From: Branchinecta lynchi
Taxonomy: Eukaryota > Arthropoda > Branchiopoda > Anostraca > Branchinectidae
Direction of reading: 5' to 3'
DNA length: 64,000 nucleotides
Assembly: GCA_023053575.1 (NCBI GenBank)
Contig: JAKZAP010000009.1
Coordinates: forward strand, 14,613,869 to 14,677,868
The notes under the pieces: generated by a model
The model's input: only the letters and a program-made list of their open reading frames with translations
Databases searched by the model: none
What the model was told of the DNA's origin: nothing
In this document: one piece after another, positions 55,802 through 64,000 of the stretch
Numbering within the stretch: the stretch's first letter is position 1
How the letters are laid out: each line of letters starts with the position of its first letter
Translations under genes and position numbers: made by a program

Positions 55802-56250
55802 AGGATACTTTATTTAAAAGTTTTTAGTTTTGTCAGTGCGTAGTTGTGAAATAACATAAGATCACGTGATAAAGTCATTTATTCATCCGAGCTGGAGAAT
55901 CCCATGTGATAAAATACCAGATTGATGTTTCTTCGCTGACAGAACATCTTAGAATGAAAGGCGAGAAAAGCCCACATAAATAAACGAAGAAGAGACAGAC
56001 GTCCGAAAAATAAACGGCTATTCAGCATCCTGGAAAGACTCTCGCCTAGAGCTGATTCTGGAGAAAAGTCCGGATGGAATGATATATTCCAGCTGGGAAG
56101 TCAAGAAAGAAATAGCATTCATGTGGTCATGATTACTTAACGCGGATAGGCAAACATAATTTTCCATCATCTCAGGGTGGTTTCAAGTTGAGTTTCCGAC
56201 GCCAGTTCCTTTTTCGTTTCCGGATATCTGTTGAAATATAGCGAACAAAA

Positions 56251-57221
56251 CAAGACCAAAGGTTTCGATGGGATCCCAGAAATTCAATATTTGATCCGGA
56301 CAATACGGTCTTGTCTTCGCCAGACTACTTTAACATTTTTCCTATTAAAATTCAGAAACAGATTAAGGCCAAATAGCTAATCATCTGAGAAAACCGAGTT
56401 CAGATATGGATTCAGCATCTGTGTTTACCCCTATAAGTCATATCTGCTTTGACGAAAAACTTCCTGCCACTTCTGCCAATTTCCCGGTTTCAGCCGAATT
56501 CCGGAAATACTTGTCCGGCGAAAAAAGAAAGCTAAAAAACGAACTCAGCGTATCTTCTTTCCCCAATATTGAACATCTAATCAACTTCTAATAAAAATTT
56601 AACTTATAACAAATGTTCCTGCTCCAGCCGGATTCCGGTCGAACTATATGTCCGGGTAAAAAACGATTTTCATACACGGATTCAGCATCTCTTCTTACCC
56701 CTAAATCGGATATCAAATCAACTACAAATAAAACTTTAACTTTTCCGGTTTTGGCCGGATTCTGGACGAACTACTTGCTCGGGTAGAAAATTGTTTTCAC
56801 AAAAGTGTTCAGCATGTCTTCTTACCCCTAAATCGAACATCTAATCAACTCCAAATAAAACTTTTACTTTTAACAAACTTTCCGGTTTTGGCCGGAGTCC
56901 GGGCGCACTGCTTATCCAATGACAAAATGGTTTTCATCATCGTGTTCAGCATGTCTTCTTACCCCATAATCAACTATCATTACCTGTTTAAAAATATTTC
57001 ATTCGCCCCTTAATTTAAACCCCCTCCCCTACCCCTAAATGTAGGGCTACAAAGACCGTCTACGAACTAGACCTTACTCTTGCCCCAAAGAATCTTCACA
57101 CCAAGTTTCATCAAAATATCTCATTCCCTTCGAGAGTTATAGTGCGCACAGACGGACAGACGGACGGACGGACAACTTTTGCGATGTCATAGGTTTCCCG
57201 CCACTTACGTTTTGGGATCAC
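56251..57221 (-). mobile_element. Family A element, copy A7
   Basis: Starts CAAGACCAAAGGTTTCG; the right palindrome has decayed to GGGATCAC. About 0.97 kb, fewer units than A1 or A6. Lies about 190 bp from the tRNA-Gly gene. Confidence 0.85.
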
Positions 57222-57404
57222 AATAAAACCCGATTGCTGTTTTGGATTCGGAAAACGTTCTTCGTCTATATGACATCATTTTCGTGAAAAATTTAATTGG
57301 ATAATTTGTGGATAATGTAGGTAGACTGTAGGTGAATTGAACGTGACTTATTTATCGGTGAAAAAACAAACAAAGCCAACTAATTTTATAAAAAACAGAA
57401 ATAT

Positions 57405-57411
57405 AAAAAAA
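57405..57411 (-). terminator. RNA polymerase III terminator of tRNA-Gly
   Basis: Seven consecutive T on the minus strand, starting 3 nt after the tRNA discriminator base. This is the standard Pol III stop signal. A second T-run a little further downstream could act as backup. Confidence 0.85.
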
Positions 57412-57413
57412 GA

Positions 57414-57484
57414 TGCATCGACCGGGAATCGAACCCGGGCCGCCCGCGTGGCAGGCGAGCATTCTACCACTGAACCATCGATGC
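57414..57484 (-). tRNA. tRNA-Gly(GCC): tRNA-Gly (anticodon GCC)
   Basis: Read on the minus strand this is a 71-nt tRNA beginning GCATCGATGGTTCAGTGGTA and ending CCGGTCGATGC plus discriminator A. The acceptor stem GCATCGA pairs perfectly with TCGATGC. The internal A box (TGGTTCAGTGG) and B box (GGTTCGATTCC) match the Pol III consensus. The anticodon loop CTGCCAC gives GCC (complement of 57450-57452), decoding Gly GGC/GGU. The T stem CCGGG/CCCGG is perfect, and there is no intron. The sequence is close to the well-known eukaryotic tRNA-Gly-GCC. A T7 run follows immediately, so the gene looks functional. It lies antisense in the D2b-D3a intron of the receptor gene, about 200 bp from the end of A7. 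Confidence 0.97.
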
Positions 57485-57669
57485 TTATAAATCCTAGTGC
57501 TTTAGCAAGTTGTCTTTTCTTCCCAATACGATGATTCCAAGCTCTTTGGAGGCATGTCCGAACTTCAGAGATCAATGTAGAAGAAAATTCAGGATGAAAT
57601 ATTATATTTCCGCTGAGCATAAATGGCAAGTGGCTGTGGTTAGATCCAGTTAATGTGAAAAGGATAAAA

Positions 57670-57984
57670 CAGTTTTGACCCAAGCACTTTAAGGTCTTTT
57701 AAGCTCTTTAAGGCATTGCTCCAGAGAGCTACTCGACGCATAACCAATCACAAACGTCGGCAAGCTGGTAATTGTTAAGCTCAAGCTAGGAAGACGAGCC
57801 TGCCATCATATCCTTCAATTTTGTCAACCGAACTCATGCTGATTTCACCCGACCGTGTGACGGCTCTTGCCAAGAAAGGCCACGTTTTGACCCAATCTCT
57901 TTTAGGTCTTTCAAGCTCTTTAAGGCATTTCTCCAGAGAGCAACTCACCGCATAACCAATCAGAAACGTCGGCAAGTTGGTAGT
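57670..57984. repeat. Direct duplication around an H-related segment
   Basis: The segment GACCCAA...CTCTTTAAGGCAT...AACGTCGGCAAG occurs at about 57676-57770 and again at about 57894-57978. Between them is a block with AGGAAGACGAGCCTGCCATC shared with the 210-bp repeats, and GGCTCTTGCCAAGAAAGGCC. Confidence 0.7.
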
Positions 57985-58263
57985 TCTTCTTAGAATACTT
58001 AGAATATTTGATTTTGGTTCTATCGTTACAGCACCAAAGAATCAGGTCTCAGCCGAATAACTGAGTGTGAAAACTCGACAAAACATCATCACTATCAGTT
58101 GCATCTAGTATAACTTGTTCACAATAACATCTTGCCATTCAAGGTTTCCAAACGCTTGTAGTCCGTAATGTAAATATCCTCCAGCTTTGCTTAGTGCAAC
58201 CATGGACCCATGATACTTTGTTCAGAGTTTCTTTGTTTTTGCTCAGCCTCTTCCGTCTTCCAG

Positions 58264-58451
58264 ATCGCGCACCGCGACAGCCCGAGTTCAGCGGCGACCT
58301 TGTTTCAAACCAGAGTGCACAAGAAGGTACCACGGTACGATTGCAGTGTAAGGTCAAGTCGGACGATGAGCCTTTCATCCAATGGCTGAAGAGAGTTGAA
58401 AGCGATTCCTCCAATACCCACTTCTTTCCAATATCGGATGCACCAATTACG
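58264..58451 (+). CDS. FGFRL1: FGFR-like receptor exon: D2-D3 linker and first part of Ig domain D3
   Basis: Acceptor cttccgtcttccag; AT completes an Asp codon with the G at 50659. There are 62 codons; donor gtaagc, exit phase 0. The peptide starts DRAPRQPEFSGDLVSNQS, continues TTVRLQCKVKSDDEP, then FIQWLKRVESDSSN and ends FPISDAPIT. The block L-Q-C-K-V-x-S-D-x-x-P-x-I-Q-W-L-K is the hallmark of D3 in the FGFR/FGFRL1 family, and the Arg-Val after WLK matches FGFRL1 as I recall it (kinase FGFRs usually have His-Val). NQS is a potential glycosylation site near the start of D3. The exon ends well after the core Trp, at the position equivalent to the IIIa to IIIb/IIIc junction of vertebrate FGFRs. 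The second half of D3 was searched for by motif down to 64000 and not found. Confidence 0.88.
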
Positions 58452-58959
58452 GTAAGCAGAAGTTCCCGCTAGTCTTATTCGAGATTTCTGCGACCGGTAA
58501 TATTTTGTAGACCAGGATGCTGAATGTCATACCTGGACAGTTGATTCGGATAAGGTCTTTAAAGCAGAATTGAAACCTAACACACTTTTTTTAATTTATT
58601 CCTCTGTAATCAGCGTCAGTACCATCCCGCTTACTTCTTGTAGTGCGTGCGTAGTAGATGTTCAGAATTCACTATGTGATGACGTTCAATAACCTCAAGG
58701 ACAAAACCTGCACAGCGTCTGTCTCATTACCCTCTTCAGAGGAGTTAGAGAGAAGAGACGTCGCGACGCATCTAGTCCGCTGATTAGTCACAATGAATTC
58801 TACGCACGACATTCCTTTACAGTAGGCGATAACTGGTTAAGCTCTGATAATTTTTTGCATAGCTTGGATTTTGAATATATAGCTGTGATTGCCAGTTTGG
58901 GAGTAGGGCTTCATGAGCCCCTTCGATGAACCTCGAAAATTGAGCTGAAAGTATGAACT

Positions 58960-59185
58960 ACTATTGTGTGCTGTTTCCCTTTCGTCTGCAAACCTAAGGC
59001 GTTTTCAGCGATCGCTCAAAGAGGATGTGGCTCACAAAGAGTCGTTCCGCTATGTTTGGGTGGCTCACAGTACCGTTTCAATTGCGCCACCAACATGGTT
59101 TTTGTGGCTCAAATTTCACAGACAACTCTCGAGGGGATTTTCGATTTTGTGGCTGAACCTGGCGGGAAATTAAATTTTTTCTTTT
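58960..59185 (+). repeat. P repeat (TGTGGCTC), copy 2
   Basis: Second copy of the segment at 45400-45600, same order of TGTGGCTC words. Confidence 0.65.
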
Positions 59186-59599
59186 AGACATTTTTGATTA
59201 ATCGTATTCTGAAAACTCGCCTTTCAGTTTGCCTTTTCTGATTCAGCGGTCCTCGCGTGTTAAAGTACGATTGGAAATGCTTCTCGGAGTTGACGCAAAA
59301 CTCATTACCAAACAAGATTGAAAACTCAAGAATTGGTTAAGTTCAGCATAGGTGACTAATACTAGATAAAAGAAAACTATATTAAACTAGCAGTAATAGT
59401 CGATAATAAATAACAATAACCTTTGGCGATAAGTGTCAGGTGTCAAATCAGAGTAGCTTTTCCAACCGTACTCAATCTGCTAGTGCTGTAACTGAGCATG
59501 CTAGTGTTGTGACAGCCATTCCGCTTTTAGTACATGCTTAGTAGTACATGCTCCTAGCAAACGACAAAACACTGCTTCCTGGCCGACGATTGAAATTAA

Positions 59600-59698
59600 G
59601 TGTCTTTTTGTGTATGTTTATGTGTTTTATTTATTTTCTTCATTTACTCCGCTTTCTGAAAACGGCGGGTTACAAATAAATTACTTACTTACTTACAA
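59600..59698 (+). mobile_element. LINE 3' tail (TTAC-type)
   Basis: TCCGCTTTCTGAAAACGGCG hairpin, then ACAAATAAATTACTTACTTA. A minus-strand relative is at 10405-10460 (TTTATTTCTGACCCGCC), and a bare tail at 30106-30147. Confidence 0.7.
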
Positions 59699-59776
59699 CT
59701 TACGGGGTCGGTGATCGAGCCTATCAGGGTTGGCCATTTTTTTAGACACCGTGTTGGCCGCTGTGGCCCAAAAGGC

Positions 59777-60140
59777 TTAAAGGACCTGTCTTACTATTGT
59801 CTTACTATCAGTCACTCCATATATTTCTAAACCTGGAGACCCAATTTCGTACGGTAAATCCTAACCCATCTAACAAAACCACGCTGATTTTATCACTTGT
59901 CCTCTTTTGCTACCTTCGATGTGTATCACGCTGTCGACGGTTGTCTGCGAGAAGTTTTCCATCAGAAAAACCAGTCATGTAAATTTTTCCCTGTTTTTGC
60001 TATAAATCAACGGGTCTCGGAAAAGGCTTAAAACAGCCAAAACCGAGGGTTATTTGTTGAAAGCATAACATAATTTTAAAGTATTTAAATATTTAAAAAT
60101 ACTGTAAGTGGAAGAGTAAATAGTGCGAGGGGTCCTTTAC
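59777..60140 (-). mobile_element. Family B TTAA element, minus orientation
   Basis: Starts TTAA-AGGACCTGTCTTAC and ends CGAGGGGTCCT-TTAC, so one TTAA has mutated. Intact middle, including CATCAGAAAAACCAG, which shows the empty sequence at the place where A3 inserted in the 21595 copy. Confidence 0.82.
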
Positions 60141-61646
60141 ACAAGGTTCTTAACATGACTGCAGAGCCATTGCCCTGCTTTGTGAAACCACACTGTTTGA
60201 ATAAGATTGAGGGAAAATGTCGGGAAAAAACTGAAACATGCTCGCTTTCAGGTGACCTTTAAGATGTAAAAGATTTGACACGAGAGGCGGTGTAGGCTTC
60301 ATAGCCGTACTCCAGCTTACTAAAACCCAGTTTCGAAGCTTCTAACCCATTTGGACCAGGTGTTGTCGTCATTTCAATTCCTTTGTCAGCTCTTCTAAAA
60401 GAAGGAACCTCACATAAAAAAATCACGACAGTCTGTACCACATCAGACATGTCGTCTTCCATCGACACCTAGTACCATAAATTTACATTACTCCGACATT
60501 AACACACCCTTCAAGCCTGTACATAGACATACCACCCACAGGGATTGTTTTTTGAAAGCATGTTTCGAATTTCCAAAAAAATACGCCCGATGGCGTAATG
60601 AACACACAATTAGAATGTGGTGATGTGGGGATGTCATGAGATGAGCAAAATTGTGGGTTTAGTGTTGCCTCGGCACGAATTTAATCTGAGAGGGAATTTT
60701 GAATTAGTGTTATCACGTGTTTAATGCAGCGTGGGTGGGAGTTCGAAATGTTTTTTTTCGAGGGGTTTCTCTCTTGACGGGCACCACTGTACGAGCCTCC
60801 ACGGGCTTAATTTATAGCCATTTTGTTAGTGCGCAACCCCTCGATTCCTTTGCTAGATTAAAATGTGTAAGGAGAGCCAAGTTGGAAGTTTTTTAAAAAG
60901 ATGTGTTGGAGTAATGTAGTTGTCTCTACGTATATACTCTTTTGGCAATTCACGCAAAACTACATTATGTATCAACACTTATTATGACGTTGAAGAGTTC
61001 ATGAAGCACGATTCTGCAATGAATATTGAAGGCAATTGTCAATTACCTGTGGGTGTTGCCCCCCCCCCCCCCCTTGCCCCGGGCCATGCCCTTACATGAA
61101 GATCAGGATCCTAGGGAGTAAATAGAGTCACGGCTCCCTTTTTGGTAATTTAGCAAATAAAAACAAATAACTTTACTTATTATATTTTATTGATTTAACA
61201 TACCTTGAGTTTAGAAATAAAAAAGTAGGCTTAGAAATGAAATAGACAAGTACCCAGTAAAGGAGCAAGAAAAACAGCAAGTGCGCAAGCGCTCAAACGT
61301 GGAGTGTGAAAGTAAAATGTTTATCATAATAGATACATCATGACCTGTACACTCCAAAGTGTCAACTAAGGTTAATTGTGGTCAAAGAACTTATTGGAAT
61401 GTCATCAAAGTGGCTGCCTTACTCGAACTAGCAAGATGGAATCTAGCTCAGTTTTCTGCATCATTGGGCTATTTCTCTCATATTTTGCTGCCAGGAATGA
61501 ATTAATCCCGTTATGCCAACTCCTCGGATATTTCTATTTCATCTTGTTCAAATACTAGTTTACTTTAAGCCATTTTCTCTATTTTATGTGGGGGGAGGGG
61601 GTTGGCCTAAATATTTTTCTTCACTTCCTGAAAAAGTGTCATTCTA

Positions 61647-61816
61647 CACTGTAAAAAAAAATTCCGTATAAACATTAAAGTTAACTGCAGTATTTGCTAC
61701 TCGGATTATTCTTATCTCTACGCAGATAAGATTAATACCAAATAGAGATAAGATGAATCCAAGTAGCAAATACTGCAGTTAACTTTAACCTTTATACGGA
61801 GAAACTTTGTACAGTG
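61647..61816. mobile_element. Q element between direct repeats
   Basis: 170 bp, CACTGTAAAAAAAAATTCC to ACTTTGTACAGTG; the arms GTTAACTGCAGTATTTGCTA and complement are nearly perfect. Flanked by a duplicated segment of 91-95 bp (61556-61646 and 61817-61911). Confidence 0.9.
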
Positions 61817-62404
61817 TAGTTTACTTTAAGCCATTTTCTATATTTTATGGGGGGGGGGGAGGGGGGTTGGCCTGCACATTTTTCTTCACTTCCTGAAAAA
61901 GTGTCATTCTACGTCCCAGTTATGTTTCCAGAAGAGCACCCATTCGGAAGCTTTCTGCGTTGCCACCACCAACCGAAAACAACAAAGTTTCCGAGACACT
62001 CCCCCCCCTCCGCTGTCTCGTTTTCGTAAAATACAACCCCATAAATCCGCCACCCTCTGCGATTATTTCCCGCAGAATCAACCCTCGCTACTGTAAACAT
62101 ACCGTGAAACATACAATCATTTCCCCTAAAAGCACTTGACAACCTGAATAATGGGGCGTAAGTACACCCCCGATGGCTACTCCCTCTAAAATAAGCTAAT
62201 AAAATCTCTTAGAGCCTTAGGCTAAAAGAGATGTCCAATTACGGTAAGAGCAGACAAGAGGTATATGTGGAGTAGAAGGGATGGGATAAATATATAAGGT
62301 TTGAAGCCAAGCTGACCATTCATTGCAAACAAAATAGAAAAATCTAGATTTCATTTTTTTTTCTTGATCAGCTACTTATACCTCTAAGATGATGTGCGAA
62401 GGAT

Positions 62405-62484
62405 ACATATTCTTTTATTTTCTTTATTTACTCCGCCTTTTCAAAGTGGCGGGTCATAAATAAATTACTTATTACTTACTTACA
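62405..62484 (+). mobile_element. LINE 3' tail (TTAC-type)
   Basis: TCCGCCTTTTCAAAGTGGCG hairpin, then TCATAAATAAATTACTTATT. Same structure as 59600-59698. Confidence 0.7.
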
Positions 62485-62644
62485 CACAATTTTGGATGTT
62501 GCACTTACCGTCCTCAAACCGGGATAACTAGCTGATCAAGAACAAAAAAAACGAAAATCTCGTTTTTTTCTGTTTTGTTGGCAAGGGATGGGATAAAGGG
62601 CATGTCGATAACTGCCAAGGTATACGATAAAGAAATATCTCGGG

Positions 62645-62819
62645 CCAGGGTTGGTCACCAAGAACCAGGGTGTACAAGTTACTTCAGGATACTTTGGGTT
62701 ACTCAGGGTTACTTTTAGTTACATTGCATTGGGTTAAATTAGGTTGCATTGGGTTACGTTGAGATACTTTTGGGTTACTTTCCAGGGTGTACGAAGTTAC
62801 TTTTGGTGACCAACCCTGG
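62645..62819. mobile_element. R foldback element, copy 2
   Basis: Inverted relative to copy 1, same ends, interior words such as GGGTTACTTTGGGTTACTC. 175 bp. Confidence 0.85.
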
Positions 62820-63133
62820 ATTTCCGGTAGCTTGCGAGGCTCGTTGCGAGGTAGCTTGTTGCTGTCGAGTCAGTTTACGTTGCTGAAATGGCATGGAATC
62901 ACCTCAGTCCGAAATTCATTCTCCAGTTTGTGATCAGTGAAATCTGAATTCCCTATTCGGCCTGGGAAGAGCGCTATTCGACGAGGGATTGCTCACTACC
63001 AAAACATAAGTACGGAGGGTTTACCCACTCTTTGGCATCTTTCCCAGCAATGGTCGAAACAAACGGTGCCTGCCACAAAATACGAGATTTTCTTCTAAAC
63101 ATGGTGATTTTAATGTCCTAACACGTGGCAATC

Positions 63134-63428
63134 CCCGATGAAAGATTTATCTCAAAATAGTACTATGAAGTAGTACGAAATAGTTGCATGCAGTACTAAC
63201 GATGCTACTACATGCTTCTACTTCAAGGCTACCGTGTTACTGCATACTACTATATGCTACTATTAGCAAGACCGGATGCTACTATGGCAAGACAGGATGC
63301 TACTGGATACAACTACATAAGATTGGACCAGTCTGAGGCACATTAAATTATAGTATTCTTTGCTATTACATAAAAAATTACATGCAACGTTTTCGTACTA
63401 CTACGCAGGCTACAAATTTTTCATCGGG
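63134..63428 (+). mobile_element. N element, copy 3
   Basis: CCCGATGAAAGATTTATC to AAATTTTTCATCGGG, same order of blocks as copy 1. Confidence 0.85.
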
Positions 63429-63917
63429 TCGGTGTCGACACCGGCTGAACGTCGCGGCACTGGGCACTTGTAGCCGGTGCGCACTTTCCCACCAAGTCAG
63501 CAACTCAACTGTCAGATAGCTAACCTTTCCCATTACGGCTATTGTGTCACTGTTTGTGTGTTATTTTTTGTGGTTTCAGTTAACTGAATACACTGAATTA
63601 TTTGGATTCTGAAAAGTGATTTTTTTTATTTTCCACTATCTGCAATAGTTATGACGTTCAGCATAAATTCTACTATGATGCGAGAAATTTTAATCTCAAC
63701 ACAAACGCGGCTTTCCACTGGGCACTAGTGAGATTGGTGAAGATTGCTTAGTGCCTGAAAAAATATATCATAAATCTTTCTCGTAAGGCATACAACAAAA
63801 ATACAAGCGCATAGAGGTACCACTAATCACACGGAAATTACACTATTTGAAAATCGATTATTCCTCAATAGCGGAACAATGAAGTAACGCATTTTCAGCG
63901 GGTCTTCAAGCCAATTT

Positions 63918-64000
63918 AAGTAATAATAATAATAATTTTATTTAAACCCTCCATACACATACAATGTAAATGGTCGGAGGAGTTGGTAAAGAAACAAAAG
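63918..64000 (-). mobile_element. LINE 3' end at the window edge
   Basis: Minus-strand reading gives a 3' end AATAAAATTATTATTATT. It runs out of the window, so the body cannot be judged. Confidence 0.5.

Larger units (their letters stand above)
50660..58263 (+). other. Intron between the D2b and D3a exons
   Basis: A 7.6-kb intron. It contains an H core (50816-50865), Q2 (50930-51086), E1 (51671-52023), T hairpin (52057-52225), a GATATC-rich hAT-like element (52419-52794), H6 (53088-53180), a LINE tail split by another LINE (53243-53935), repeat F split by a LINE (54190-54640), a 210-bp tandem repeat (54736-55354), N2 (55434-55801), A7 (56251-57221), the tRNA-Gly gene and a duplicated H-related block (57670-57984). 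Nothing assignable in 51087-51670, 52226-52410, 52803-53087, 53936-54189, 55802-56250 or 57985-58263. Confidence 0.75.
58452..64000 (+). other. Intron downstream of the D3a exon, running off the window
   Basis: At least 5.5 kb after a good gtaagc donor. I scanned all three plus frames for a second D3 half (D-x-G-x-Y-x-C followed by N-x-x-G) and found none. Contents: repeat P (58960-59185), a LINE tail (59600-59698), B (59777-60140), Q3 between direct repeats (61556-61911), a LINE tail (62405-62484), R2 (62645-62819), GAGGGG fragment (62970-63030), N3 (63134-63428) and a (TTA)n-tailed LINE end (63918-64000, minus). Nothing assignable in 58452-58959, 59186-59599, 60141-61555 (a C-run near 61060), 61912-62404 and 63429-63917. 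Confidence 0.65.

Noticed and set aside
57348..57683. 111-codon minus-strand frame across the tRNA
   Set aside because: It runs through the tRNA-Gly gene and its terminator; a structural RNA explains the sequence.
61376..61558. Hydrophobic 60-codon frame that might be a transmembrane exon of the receptor
   Set aside because: No acceptor in the right phase joined to it and it would skip the second half of D3; frame ends in a stop with no donor.

Overview
This is a stretch of an animal nuclear genome, AT-rich, intron-dominated and packed with non-autonomous transposons. It is not bacterial: there are no operons or long ORFs. The only protein-coding gene I can support is split into short GT..AG exons. 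The encoded immunoglobulin (Ig) domains read as a fibroblast growth factor receptor-like protein (FGFRL1 type), so the source is a metazoan, probably a marine invertebrate. I cannot name the phylum from this sequence.

Gene layout (+ strand): five consecutive internal exons at 14530-14645 (first half of Ig D1), 21396-21552 (second half of D1), 39715-39875 (first half of D2), 50512-50659 (second half of D2) and 58264-58451 (first part of D3). Entry and exit phases alternate 1,0,1,0,1,0, all splice sites are canonical, and the reading frame is continuous across all five. The signal-peptide exon should lie before 14530 and the end of D3, transmembrane and cytoplasmic exons after 58451; I found none of them here. 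A complete tRNA-Gly(GCC) gene with a Pol III terminator lies antisense in the fourth intron (57414-57484, minus).

The introns and flanks are layers of repeats, many with boundaries that can be read directly. Family names used here: A (seven copies, about 0.9-1.4 kb, internal 137-bp repeats, GGGATCCC palindrome at both ends); B and K (TTAA-flanked short inverted-repeat elements); H (foldback elements sharing a TTGGCAAGGGTCC core, flanked by 10-11 bp duplications); two hAT-like elements with 8-bp target duplications; a 465-bp foldback with a 9-bp duplication; a GAGGGGTTGC foldback with an 8-bp duplication; Tc1/mariner-sized Q elements beginning CACTG; and the hairpin families E, I, L, N, R, S and T. 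Remnants of several LINEs are present, one with a recognisable reverse transcriptase FADD box and others with only the C-terminus or 3' tail.

The most unusual features are: (1) an H element at 4265-6422 in which one 85-bp end segment has been amplified to 23 nearly perfectly phased units inside the element's own target duplication; (2) two independently reconstructed empty sites for family A, which fix its ends; (3) at least five nested insertions (A in B, A in L, K in B, K in a LINE, LINE in LINE) giving a relative chronology; and (4) the intact 70-codon ORF carried by all four K copies. Stretches not named in an entry showed nothing I could assign.
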